From: PGYR01 sp041675005 | Lineage (GTDB): Bacteria > Bacteroidota > Ignavibacteria > Kapaibacteriales > UBA2268 | Length of the DNA: 64,000 nt | Assembly: GCA_041675005.1 (NCBI GenBank) | Contig: JBAYUQ010000006.1 | Coordinates: forward strand, 62,001 to 126,000 | Direction of reading: 5' to 3' | Shown here: positions 18,664 to 26,704 of the stretch, piece after piece | How positions within the stretch are numbered: the first letter of the stretch is position 1 | Layout of the letters: each line of letters opens with the position of its first letter | The notes under the pieces: generated by a model | What the model was told of the DNA's origin: nothing | The model's input: the letters and a program-made list of their open reading frames with translations, nothing else | Database searches by the model: none | Translations under genes and position numbers: made by a program

Positions 18664-19320
18664 ATGTCAGAGCAATTTATACATACCGATGGAACGATAA
18701 TACCAGTTGGAGTTATATACTGTATTGGTCGAAACTATGCAGAACACGCAAAGGAGATGGGGAGTGCGTTGCCCACAGAGCCAGTAGTATTCATCAAACC
18801 GGCAACTGCACACGCTATGACAGGGAGTAAAGTACCAATACCTACTTACTCTAATAATATGCACCACGAAGTGGAGCTAGTAGTAGTGATTGGAAAGGAT
18901 TGCAATAATGTCTCCGAAAGCGAGGCGATGGATTATGTGTCGGGCTATGGAGTGGGTATCGACTTTACATTGCGTGATGTGCAAGCAAAAGCAAAAGAAA
19001 GTGGTATGCCTTGGGCTACAGCTAAGAGCTTTTTCTCATCTGCTCCTGTTTCTAATATTGTTCCTCTGAATAAAATTGAAGATATAAATAATTGCCATAT
19101 CGAGCTATATGTGAATGATAATCTAGTACAGTCAGGAGATAGCTCAGATATGCAAAGATCTGTTGCTCAACTTATTTCTTATATTTCACACGTATTCAGA
19201 TTGCGAAAAGGAGATTGTATATTCACAGGTACTCCGCAAGGAGTTGGGCAAGTAGTAAGCGGCGACAAATTAGCAGCAAAATTAAATGACGTAATAACAT
19301 TGGATATAGAAATCGAGTAA
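18664..19320 (+). CDS. Fumarylacetoacetate hydrolase family protein (FAHD1-like)
   Basis: The 218-residue enzyme closely follows the FAHD1 pattern, whose members act as acylpyruvate hydrolases or oxaloacetate decarboxylases with a divalent metal. Visible are IGRNYAEHAKEM, the metal ligands Glu69 and Glu71 in MHHEVEL, Asp100 in GIDFTLRDVQ, Lys121 in ATAKSF and IFTGTPQGVG. It is a complete single-domain protein, 12 bp after PBP1A and 3 bp before a lipoprotein gene. The neighbours do not suggest a pathway; the exact substrate cannot be told from sequence. Confidence 0.9.
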   Translation: MSEQFIHTDGTIIPVGVIYCIGRNYAEHAKEMGSALPTEPVVFIKPATAHAMTGSKVPIPTYSNNMHHEVELVVVIGKDCNNVSESEAMDYVSGYGVGIDFTLRDVQAKAKESGMPWATAKSFFSSAPVSNIVPLNKIEDINNCHIELYVNDNLVQSGDSSDMQRSVAQLISYISHVFRLRKGDCIFTGTPQGVGQVVSGDKLAAKLNDVITLDIEIE

Positions 19321-19323
19321 TCT

Positions 19324-20715
19324 ATGAATAAACTAATACTAATTATAATATTGCTATTCTCACTGCTCCAATCTTGTACTATAATGACTACAAGAGAGGA
19401 AGAAGACCTATATACAATAACTGAAAAAGATACCACGGTAACGCACTTTATCAAAAACTCTCCCGGTAATGTGGATAGAGGTGTTGTGCACCCTTCTACT
19501 AAAGAGATTCTCCTTGAAAGAGAACTAACCCAAAGAGACAGCATTGTAAATAGATATTATCCAGATTTCATAAGACTCGGACTATTCGAAGGAATGGGAT
19601 TAGTCGGTGGGAGCACAGATTTCTCATTGAATACTGGACTATTCGGCGTTTACCCCGACCCAAGTTTACTAGATGAGAATGCAAGAGGAGCAAAAGGTGG
19701 GAGTATATTCACTGGGGGTATTTACAGGTTTGGAATATATGAAAATAGATTACGCTGGTTCCAAGATGCAGAAAATTGGACTTGGGGTGTACACGTAGTT
19801 GAAGCTATAATACCCGATGCCAGAGTAGAAACAGGATTGATGGGATACTTCACACCTTATTTAAGAAAAAGATACTATTTTCGAGATGATATACCGTATG
19901 TGTCAGCCACAATAGCAGTAGGTATGGGCTTTTTCCCATCGCAATATGCCAATGTTTCTGGCTCAATAGATGTTGGTTCTATTGGTGGTGTTAACCTTAG
20001 GGCTTATGTAGGTCTAGCTGCGGGTTATAACTCCGAAACTTCGGTTCTGATAGAAAATAATGATTTTGCTGATAAGGGCGTTTTCAATACTATACCTTAT
20101 GCTGGACTTAGTGTATCGGTACTTGATTTTGTCAATGTAGTTCCCGAACTATATACAGAATGGAAAGACCACGAACATTCTTCTTGGAAAATAGGACTTG
20201 CAGACATTACATTCGTGAATACTAATTCAGAATATTCAGCAATTGGTAATATTAGTGATTCATCTACTTCTATAATCAAAGGTTACTTCATGCGATTAGC
20301 AAATGCCGAAGTAGCAATCCCTATAAATGGAAATTACAATTTATATGCCGGTACATCATTAATCTCACTATATATGATGGGGCTGAATGGGAACGGAATG
20401 GGCGTTCTACCACTACGTGTGGGTTATTGGCACCAACTACTCAAAGATGAGCTTAGCATCGACCCATTCATCGAATATGGCTATTACCCATCAAGTTATT
20501 TCAACATAGGCGCCAAACTCCGATTACGATTCTCAGATAGGTTTAATATGGGAATAGTCGGTGGTTATATATCAGGAAATACATTAGGTGGTATTGGTAG
20601 CCAAACTCTTGATTTCCTAGGTGATGCCACTAGCTTTGATGGATTTTACGTTGGACTTAGCTTTGGTTTACTCGACCGAATCTTCTACCCAGAAGAACTT
20701 AGGTATGCGGAGTAG
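19324..20715 (+). CDS. Outer-membrane beta-barrel-like lipoprotein, unknown function
   Basis: The 463-residue precursor has a hydrophobic leader ending LLQSC (Cys18) and continues with a charged linker. From about residue 75 on it alternates short amphipathic beta strands with Gly- and Tyr-rich turns (GLFEGMGLVGGSTDFSLNTG, IFTGGIYRFGIYENRLRWF, YGYYPSSYFNIGAKLRLRF), the look of an outer-membrane barrel. It ends in FGLLDRIFYPEELRYAE rather than with a terminal aromatic residue. No family is recognised. It closes the aat-to-barrel run of plus-strand genes. Confidence 0.72.
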   Translation: MNKLILIIILLFSLLQSCTIMTTREEEDLYTITEKDTTVTHFIKNSPGNVDRGVVHPSTKEILLERELTQRDSIVNRYYPDFIRLGLFEGMGLVGGSTDFSLNTGLFGVYPDPSLLDENARGAKGGSIFTGGIYRFGIYENRLRWFQDAENWTWGVHVVEAIIPDARVETGLMGYFTPYLRKRYYFRDDIPYVSATIAVGMGFFPSQYANVSGSIDVGSIGGVNLRAYVGLAAGYNSETSVLIENNDFADKGVFNTIPYAGLSVSVLDFVNVVPELYTEWKDHEHSSWKIGLADITFVNTNSEYSAIGNISDSSTSIIKGYFMRLANAEVAIPINGNYNLYAGTSLISLYMMGLNGNGMGVLPLRVGYWHQLLKDELSIDPFIEYGYYPSSYFNIGAKLRLRFSDRFNMGIVGGYISGNTLGGIGSQTLDFLGDATSFDGFYVGLSFGLLDRIFYPEELRYAE

Positions 20716-20744
20716 TTAAGGGTATTTAGTAAGGAATTCCCCTC

Positions 20745-20830
20745 TTAAAGCATAGCGAAAGAGGGGTGGCAGCTTTAGCTGACGGGGTGTTAATAAGTAG
20801 TCCGGATTTGTCAGTAATACGCCGCTTAGC
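20745..20830. repeat. Intergenic palindromic repeats (CCCCTC...GAGGGG and CAGCTTTAGCTG)
   Basis: The gap after the barrel gene holds CCCCTCTT...AAGAGGGG (about 20749-20766) and CAGCTTTAGCTG (20770-20781), next to GACGGGGTG. The CTTTAG-centred hairpin has the same core as two hairpins at 46094-46150. No protein is encoded here. Confidence 0.6.
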
Positions 20831-20869
20831 AACCATCAGAATTCACAGAATTTAAGGATTAGCAGAATG
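20831..20869 (+). repeat. Leader repeat copy 1, upstream of a small gene
   Basis: CAACCATCAGAATTCACAG is followed by AATTTAAGGATTAGCAGAAT, ending 4 nt before the start codon at 20874. A near-identical copy lies at 21798-21829 ahead of the gene at 21836. The AAGGAT inside the repeat could act as the Shine-Dalgarno. Confidence 0.65.
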
Positions 20870-20873
20870 AACT

Positions 20874-21290
20874 ATGAAATTTACTAATTACATAAACCCG
20901 AAATTGATTATTTCTTTATTTCTTCTGCTTATCATTAGTACTCAAGAATTATCAACGGGTACCCACCAAGCCAATGAAGTGGAACTATCTGATACTCTTA
21001 AAAATTCAACATTGGAAGATATAAGAATTGATAGTAATTTCTTCCGGAGAAATTTACTTAAAGAAATAGAATGCCAATACAATAAGGCTGACTCGATTTG
21101 TCCTGTCTGTTCGAAAATTGATAAGGTAATTCCAATAGAATATGGTTACCTTGTTATAACAAAAGAAGAATACGAAAAAAGAAATGACAAGAATCAGAAA
21201 GAAGACTTAAGGACTTTCAAATCGGGTGGTTGTGAAATAAGTGGTTGTGACCCATTTTGGTATTGCAAAAGAGATAGTATTAGTTTCTAG
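20874..21290 (+). CDS. Small exported protein with zinc-ribbon-like Cys motif
   Basis: The 138-residue protein begins with a signal-like hydrophobic stretch (LIISLFLLLIIS, about 11-22). The mature part carries CPVC (about 80-83), then KVIPIEYGYLV, and GGCEISGCDPFWYC near the C-terminus. The order CxxC, (V)IPIxYG, GGC..(S/G)..P.WYC matches a zinc-ribbon pattern common in small uncharacterised bacterial proteins, but those are usually cytoplasmic. A ribbon behind a signal sequence is therefore unusual. It lies in a cluster of three small envelope genes separated by repeats. Function unknown. Confidence 0.62.
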   Translation: MKFTNYINPKLIISLFLLLIISTQELSTGTHQANEVELSDTLKNSTLEDIRIDSNFFRRNLLKEIECQYNKADSICPVCSKIDKVIPIEYGYLVITKEEYEKRNDKNQKEDLRTFKSGGCEISGCDPFWYCKRDSISF

Positions 21291-21301
21291 ATATAATATT
21301 T

Positions 21302-21727
21302 ATGAAAAAAATAGCATTTTTAAATATCCTTATATTATTTTTGCTATTCGGTTGCGAAAGTAAAGAATCTGAGAAACTTGATTTAGAATCTAACTTAATT
21401 ACTTTTGACTATACAAGTTTAAAGGGTAAAAATGTAGAAGAATTGATAGATTTAATTGTACAAAAAGAACTAGATTATATTTATACGGGTGATCAAGATG
21501 TAGTTAGTGGCATTTCTTTAGAGTATAGTGACAGTGCAATGATATTTATATATTTTGATAAAGATGAAAGCATAGATATCTTTAGTGAAGTAGATCTAGC
21601 TTTAGTTAGACAAAATGAAATTAAAATGATAATGGTATTTAACGGTAGATCAGCTTCTGATTTGATTTTGCAGATAAATTTGACAAAAGAACCCATTAGT
21701 GTAATAAAGTATCCTGAACGATATTAA
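21302..21727 (+). CDS. Small hypothetical lipoprotein
   Basis: The 141-residue precursor has a leader ending in the lipobox LLFGC (Cys18) and then a Ser/Glu/Lys-rich linker. The rest is acidic (YIYTGDQDVVSG, IYFDKDESIDIF) and shows no motif I know. It begins 11 bp after the previous gene, so the two are probably co-transcribed. A 10-bp-arm palindrome follows the stop at 21737-21760. Confidence 0.65.
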   Translation: MKKIAFLNILILFLLFGCESKESEKLDLESNLITFDYTSLKGKNVEELIDLIVQKELDYIYTGDQDVVSGISLEYSDSAMIFIYFDKDESIDIFSEVDLALVRQNEIKMIMVFNGRSASDLILQINLTKEPISVIKYPERY

Positions 21728-21736
21728 AAATTACTC

Positions 21737-21760
21737 ATATTCAACTCCTAACGGAGTTGA
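21737..21760. repeat. Perfect inverted repeat, 10-bp arms
   Basis: ATTCAACTCC (21737-21746), loop TAAC, then GGAGTTGAAT, just after the lipoprotein stop. There is no U tract, so it is more like an intergenic repeat than a terminator. Confidence 0.7.
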
Positions 21761-21797
21761 ATGAATACATTGTCGGAGCCGAGTACTTCGCGCTCAA

Positions 21798-21829
21798 CAA
21801 CCATCTGAATTTACAGAATTTAAGGATTT
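21798..21829 (+). repeat. Leader repeat copy 2, upstream of a small membrane-protein gene
   Basis: CAACCATCTGAATTTACAG followed by AATTTAAGGATTT, nearly the same as 20831-20869, ending about 7 nt before the ATG at 21836. The AAGGAT is well placed as a ribosome binding site. Confidence 0.65.
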
Positions 21830-21835
21830 ATAATA

Positions 21836-22231
21836 ATGAATAGATTTGAAAAAATAATGGCGAATAATTCAGATTCTGAACTGCTCAAAATAGTAAACGA
21901 GCAACGATCCGACTATGAGCAAGAAGCTGTAGAAGCAGCAGAGAAAGAATTAGCAACTCGTAATTTGAGTATTGAACAAATATTCGAAGCAGAAGAAAAG
22001 AATGAAGCTCACAAAAAAGCTAGATTAGATAGAGCGAATACAGAACTTGGTGATGGATGGAAAGCTTTAACATTTATATTCCCTGGTCTATTACCACTAT
22101 TACTTTCTGGTGCTCTAAAAGCTGATGGTTATACTCGGAAAGCTAAGGAACTCTCTAAATTCACATTATATGGTTTTGGGTTTTATATCGGGATTTTGAT
22201 AATAGTTATGATAATTAGCCAATTGGGTTAA
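21836..22231 (+). CDS. Small hypothetical membrane protein
   Basis: The 131-residue protein has a helical, charged N-terminal half with NNSDSELLKIVNEQRSDYEQEAVEAAEKEL, a pattern seen in small FCB proteins of unknown role. The C-terminal half has two hydrophobic segments (ALTFIFPGLLPLLLSGAL about 77-94 and LYGFGFYIGILIIVMIISQL about 111-130). It is probably an inner-membrane protein with a cytoplasmic helical part. Its leader carries the repeat also found ahead of the gene at 20874. Confidence 0.65.
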   Translation: MNRFEKIMANNSDSELLKIVNEQRSDYEQEAVEAAEKELATRNLSIEQIFEAEEKNEAHKKARLDRANTELGDGWKALTFIFPGLLPLLLSGALKADGYTRKAKELSKFTLYGFGFYIGILIIVMIISQLG

Positions 22232-22334
22232 TCTATGGTAAGAGACGATAAATTGGGTATTCAACTACTACGCAGTTTATAACTGAAACCTATTAATTTT
22301 TGCTATTATTATTGAACTGCAATGCAGTTCTCCT

Positions 22335-22380
22335 GGACTCTGACACTACGTGTCCTCTGTGTGACGTGATTACACGGTGT
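22335..22380 (+). repeat. Dispersed hairpin repeat, copy B
   Basis: GGACTCT, then arms GACAC (22342-22346)/GTGTC (22350-22354) around TAC, then CTCTGTGTGACG and CACGGTGT (22373-22380). A separate palindrome GAACTGCAATGCAGTTC lies directly before it (22314-22330). Confidence 0.65.
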
Positions 22381-22415
22381 TTGGAGACGTATACGATATA
22401 TCACTACAATAAACA

Positions 22416-22446
22416 CAAAAAAAACTACTCTTTATAACAAGAGTAG
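22416..22446 (-). terminator. Terminator of the flagellar operon after flgE
   Basis: CTACTCTT (22425-22432) pairs perfectly with AAGAGTAG (22439-22446). On the minus strand the stem is followed by a U tract from the A run at 22416-22424. It lies 34 bp beyond the flgE stop and would end the long operon that begins with flgB. Confidence 0.88.
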
Positions 22447-22479
22447 CTTTGTAAATTTTATCTGGATGTAATACTTAGA

Positions 22480-23802
22480 CTATCGTTTCAGTTGGTTGAT
22501 TTCTGCTAACATCTGATCGCCTACTGTTACTGTTCTACTAGCTGCCTCGAAGGCACGCTGAGTAGAAATCATCTCAGTAAACTCAATCGTCAAATCAACA
22601 TTCGATTGCTCCAATGCACTACCAGCTATAGAAGAAGAAGGGAAAGTCTCCCCTGCTGTACCAATATTGGGAGTACCAGCATTAGGTGATGCTTCGAAGA
22701 AGTTACCACCAGAGGTGATTAGACCTTCTGGATTAGTAAATTTCGAAATAGCAACCTGTCCTATAACTTCTGACTGTCCATTAGTGAAAGTACCTACAAT
22801 CTCGCCTCTTGGGCTAACTTGCATATTCAGCAATTCACCTGCTTCATATCCATTTTGAGACTGGATAGTTGCATTACTAGATGATGAGTATTGAGTCAAT
22901 CCACCAAAAGAATTACCACTAGCATCTACCAAAGAAATTTCAATATCTTTAGGAGTAGTAGCATCGAACAAATCACCACCTAGAACAGTGTTCAAATCGG
23001 CAGCAGTTACATTCAAGCTTGTCGGAGTATTGATACTACCGTCTTGGTTGAAAGTTACTGTAGTCGCACTCAAAGTCACTGCATTCCCTTCTATTGAACC
23101 CGTTAGTGTATATTCGTTAGGGGTTGCCGTTTTTTCGAATGTCATTGAAAGCTCTCTAGGAGCACCTGTTTTATCATATATATTGATAGAAGTTACCCTT
23201 TGCTCACCTGGTTCCATCTGTGCATTCAAATTCCCATTCAGACCAATTTTGGTAGTCTGTCTAGGAGCTGAAAGAAATCCGGGTTGAATTCGCAAATTAG
23301 AAAGAGATCTATCTAATATGTTGTTTTCTTCACCATCTCTCATAGGTTTACCAGAAGCATCGTAAGTAAGGTTGTATCCTTGTAAATGCGCACCAGAAGC
23401 GGCATCGACTAAGAAACCTTGACTATCACGCACTACTGCACCAGCTCTAGAATATTTGGTTTGACCATCAGCTTGGTAGATGAAAAATCCATTACCGTTG
23501 ATTGCCATATCCAAAGATCGTCCAGTTACTTCGATTAGACCTTGATCCATATTTCTTTGTACTGCACCTACTTTCACACCTAATCCGTATTGAACGGGGT
23601 TAAGTCCACCAGTAGTGGCTCCAGAAGAATCTGGTCTTTGACCTAATGATGAGGTCTGAGTGAATTGATCGGCAAAAGTTACTCTATTTGCCTTGAATCC
23701 TACTGTACTTGCGTTAGCTAAGTTATTGGCTATTACATCAAATTTTTTCTGATGTGCCCTAAGCGAACTCGTTCCAGTACTAAGAGATCTTGATAGACCC
23801 AT
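22480..23802 (-). CDS. flgE: Flagellar hook protein FlgE
   Basis: FlgE builds the hook joining rod and filament. The 440-residue protein begins MGLSRSLSTGTSSLRAHQKK with FDVIANNLANASTVGFKA, the N-terminal motif shared by rod and hook proteins. Next comes the D1 region (GLIEVTGRSLDMAINGNGFF), and it ends ALEQSNVDLTIEFTEMISTQRAFEA, the standard C-terminal pairing helix. Length is normal for FlgE. It is the last gene of the flagellar operon, 118 bp after its neighbour; that gap holds inverted repeats. GGAGGG precedes the ATG. Confidence 0.93.
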   Translation of the reverse strand: MGLSRSLSTGTSSLRAHQKKFDVIANNLANASTVGFKANRVTFADQFTQTSSLGQRPDSSGATTGGLNPVQYGLGVKVGAVQRNMDQGLIEVTGRSLDMAINGNGFFIYQADGQTKYSRAGAVVRDSQGFLVDAASGAHLQGYNLTYDASGKPMRDGEENNILDRSLSNLRIQPGFLSAPRQTTKIGLNGNLNAQMEPGEQRVTSINIYDKTGAPRELSMTFEKTATPNEYTLTGSIEGNAVTLSATTVTFNQDGSINTPTSLNVTAADLNTVLGGDLFDATTPKDIEISLVDASGNSFGGLTQYSSSSNATIQSQNGYEAGELLNMQVSPRGEIVGTFTNGQSEVIGQVAISKFTNPEGLITSGGNFFEASPNAGTPNIGTAGETFPSSSIAGSALEQSNVDLTIEFTEMISTQRAFEAASRTVTVGDQMLAEINQLKR

Positions 23803-23853
23803 AAAAAATACCCTCCATGGTAATTTATAAGAAATCCTTTCTTATTTATATGT

Positions 23854-23912
23854 GCAAAGCTATCTCTCATTCAAGCTTTGCGAGGGTTCCCCGAGTTAAT
23901 CGGGTCCGACCC
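23854..23912. repeat. Inverted repeats in the leader of flgE
   Basis: GCAAAGCT (23854-23861) pairs with AGCTTTGC (23874-23881). Two further small hairpins follow: CCCGA...TCGGG (23890-23904) and GGGTCCGACCC (23902-23912). They occupy the only wide gap late in the flagellar operon and may be an RNA processing or attenuation site. Confidence 0.5.
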
Positions 23913-23920
23913 CAAGTTTA

Positions 23921-24310
23921 TTAAATCAATACGGCTGAATCTATATTCCCAATGAAATTATTACCCATCGTATTCTTATCTAATACAGTGATAACAGTGT
24001 TGTTCTGCACGCTAACTATAAAAGCTTGTTCATCCATAAGAACTAGTGCTTCTTTGCTGCCTTTATCCTTGGCTGTATTTATAGCGTCGTTCAACTTACC
24101 GAGCTGCATTCCGTTTAGCTCTATATTTCGGCTCTCTAGTCTTTCTAACGCGTGTCCTGAGAATTTGACCTTCTGTAGTTCATCCTGAAGTATAGAGTCA
24201 AATTTTCCCGTATTAGAAATGCCGGGACTATTAAGCTTACCACTGTGTTTTAGAGCATTAGCTCCGCCGACCGGCATAAACGGAACTCTTATCCCATTTA
24301 TTTCCGGCAT
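23921..24310 (-). CDS. Flagellar operon protein, flg_new (TIGR02530) family
   Basis: The 129-residue protein matches the small conserved family found between flgD and flgE in many flagellar operons: FSGHALERLESRNIEL, then KLNDAINTAKDKGSKEALVL, then DEQAFIVSVQNNTVITVLDK and a C-terminal NFIGNIDSAVLI. Its molecular role is not settled; operon position suggests hook assembly. It starts 15 bp after flgD. Confidence 0.87.
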   Translation of the reverse strand: MPEINGIRVPFMPVGGANALKHSGKLNSPGISNTGKFDSILQDELQKVKFSGHALERLESRNIELNGMQLGKLNDAINTAKDKGSKEALVLMDEQAFIVSVQNNTVITVLDKNTMGNNFIGNIDSAVLI

Positions 24311-24325
24311 AGTTTCCCTACCGTT

Positions 24326-25027
24326 TTATGATTCGGAACGTATATCCGTTACGTCGCTGAGTGGTATCTCCAATCCATCGACTATCAGTACAGTTCCGTT
24401 ATTTTTAAACCGCACAGCTTCTATTTTACCGTAAGTAAATGTAGATGCTTGCTGTTCACTACCTTTTGTGTTCTTAAAGTCAACAAAGAATGAATAATTC
24501 CCTTCGTCAAGGGTATTACCATTGTCGTCTTTGCCATCCCACTGAATAGTATGCTCTCCAACTCTCAAGTTACTACCTGATAGCTCGATTGTCCTTACTA
24601 TTCTTCCCTTGTCGTCGTATATTGTCGCTTTACCCTCTGTAGCATCCATATCCATATCAAATCCAAGCGAAACGGATTGATCGCCATTGTAATTAACGCT
24701 AGTCGTATATGCTTTCGCATATTTGCCTAACATACCTGGCAATGCTGAATTTGACATAACTTGTGATAGAGTCATGTTTACTTCTGCTTGCTTTTCCAAT
24801 AAACCTTTAATATCTGATAGTTGCTCGAGTTGTGAGAATTGCGCCAGCTGTGTTGCAAACTCTTGATTGTCATAAGGTTTAAGTGGGTTCTGAGCTTTGA
24901 GTTGAAATGTAAGCAGTTTTAAAAACTGATCCTTTTGTTCCTGGGCCTCATTTTTAGAAACGGATGATGCGGCCGGACCAAAGTTACCTCCCATAGTCGC
25001 TATATTTGTTGTTACGTTGTCAAACAT
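24326..25027 (-). CDS. flgD: Flagellar hook assembly scaffold FlgD
   Basis: FlgD caps the growing hook. The 233-residue protein has the FlgD N-terminal motif KDQFLKLLTFQLKAQNPLKP and FATQLAQFSQLEQL (about 31-75), then the FlgD Ig-like domain (VRTIELSGSNLRVGEHTIQW, DGKDDNGNTLDEGNYSFFV). The C-terminal residues VDGLEIPLSDVTDI belong to the FlgD tail. It overlaps the end of fliK by 8 bp. Confidence 0.93.
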   Translation of the reverse strand: MFDNVTTNIATMGGNFGPAASSVSKNEAQEQKDQFLKLLTFQLKAQNPLKPYDNQEFATQLAQFSQLEQLSDIKGLLEKQAEVNMTLSQVMSNSALPGMLGKYAKAYTTSVNYNGDQSVSLGFDMDMDATEGKATIYDDKGRIVRTIELSGSNLRVGEHTIQWDGKDDNGNTLDEGNYSFFVDFKNTKGSEQQASTFTYGKIEAVRFKNNGTVLIVDGLEIPLSDVTDIRSES

Positions 25028-26660
25028 TTATTGTACTCCCCGCCTGTGTGTAGCCCACATAAGGACTACTATTGTTATATACTACATCACCTATCGAAAT
25101 ATCAAATTCCTCTTTTGCTGCGATATTCTTGAATGATTTCACGAATTGGCGGCGTAGCTCTTCTTGTTCATTTCTGTTTTGATTTTCATTACTATTAGCT
25201 AAGTGTTCAGATTCAGATGATTCTATTATCACTTGCTCTACTTTTAGACCGCTCTCTACTAATCTTTCTTTCAGCAGCGGTAGTTGTCTATCTATATGTT
25301 CCGCAGTTTCAGATTTATCTGCTTTTATATAGAGTTTTACATTATTGCCTATGAGTGATATTCTCATAGTCAAATCACCTAATGAGCGTGGGTTGAGCGT
25401 TATTCTCGCTATGTTAGAACCACCACTCTTCGTCATCTTTATAGTTTTTATTGCATTTTCTACGAAATTAGAACGCGTAACTGTTTCAGATTTAGTCGTT
25501 TCTATTTTCTTCGTATTAGTTTTCATTAGCAATTCAGAAATATCGCTTTTTACTATTCTTTGCTTTATAGTCTCTTTAGCTTGCTCACGTGCGAATTCTT
25601 TGCTGAATTCGCCTGAATCTTTCTTGGCATTATCGCCTAAACCTTGTTCTGATTTTATCTGGTTTTCTGCATTAGCCAATACATTTTCATCAGCGATTTT
25701 AGTTGGCTGATTGCTTTGTTTTGCATCCACACCAGCTATGTTTTTAACTTCTGACTCTGCTACTTTACCGTCAATTGTTGAGCTCAATACAGATTTCAGA
25801 TTTGTATTTTTTGATTCACTATCAGCTATATCCTGAGATATATTCTGATTGAGTTCATCACCGATTTTAGTTATCAAATTATCAGATTTAGGAATAGAAT
25901 TAACTTGGATTTGGCTTGACTTATTAGCTTCGTTTGACAATAGTATATCGTTCGCTTTGGTTACTATTTTGATTTTCGCTTCTGTCTCTTTGCCAGCCAT
26001 TTCAGTTAGAAATTTACTGATAGCTTCTACCTTAGGAGTCAATTTGCTCTCTTGGTGATTCGCACCAGATTGCAAGTTATTCTTTATAGTATTGTACTCA
26101 TCTTTAGTCAAGTACTTTCTAAGATTGAAAAGCAATTTCTCAGAATCAGAATTAATCTGACTCGATTCAGTCTCTTGGTTCTGATATACTTTGTAGGAAA
26201 TCTTGGCAGAATCTGTACTCTCTGCTATAGCTATATCGCTTTTATTAATTCCCAAACTATCTTTCAAACTAGATAAACCATCTTCACCTACCATGGGTGA
26301 TGATTTCAGATTAGTGAATTTTGAGATTAGCCGAGTAATTGTAGCTTTGATACTGTCTAAAGTTAGCTTATGAGGTTTTTCATTAGCTAGTTCTGATTTC
26401 AAGCTATTAATAAATTGCTTCAAATCAATACCGCTTAGATTATCATTAGACTCTACTTCGCTATTAACCAGTTTGGAGAGCTTATCACTCGTTTGCGAAT
26501 CCAAGCTCAAATCACCTGGGTTCATATTCGTGATTAGCACGTTGAGGAAGTTATCCAGAAAGCCGAACTCTGTCGCCTCTTCGGTTAACTTATTTGCCTT
26601 TTTGGAAGGCATTATAGTATCAGTCCCATTCGAGAATGGGAGCATTATATTTGTTTCCAT
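25020..26660 (-). CDS. fliK: Flagellar hook-length control protein FliK
   Basis: FliK is secreted while the hook grows and switches export from hook to filament subunits. The 546-residue protein is low-complexity, rich in Ser, Asn, Lys and Glu over its first 400 residues, as usual. It ends with the conserved Flg_hook domain (ARITLNPRSLGDLTMRISL, then HIDRQLPLLKERLVESGLKV). Assignment rests on this C-terminal domain and on position before flgD. It starts 44 bp after the motE-like gene. Confidence 0.9.
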   Translation of the reverse strand: METNIMLPFSNGTDTIMPSKKANKLTEEATEFGFLDNFLNVLITNMNPGDLSLDSQTSDKLSKLVNSEVESNDNLSGIDLKQFINSLKSELANEKPHKLTLDSIKATITRLISKFTNLKSSPMVGEDGLSSLKDSLGINKSDIAIAESTDSAKISYKVYQNQETESSQINSDSEKLLFNLRKYLTKDEYNTIKNNLQSGANHQESKLTPKVEAISKFLTEMAGKETEAKIKIVTKANDILLSNEANKSSQIQVNSIPKSDNLITKIGDELNQNISQDIADSESKNTNLKSVLSSTIDGKVAESEVKNIAGVDAKQSNQPTKIADENVLANAENQIKSEQGLGDNAKKDSGEFSKEFAREQAKETIKQRIVKSDISELLMKTNTKKIETTKSETVTRSNFVENAIKTIKMTKSGGSNIARITLNPRSLGDLTMRISLIGNNVKLYIKADKSETAEHIDRQLPLLKERLVESGLKVEQVIIESSESEHLANSNENQNRNEQEELRRQFVKSFKNIAAKEEFDISIGDVVYNNSSPYVGYTQAGSTINV

Positions 26661-26704
26661 TTGTTTCGGTGCGTCCTTGCACTATTAAATGTGTAACAAT
26701 CCTG

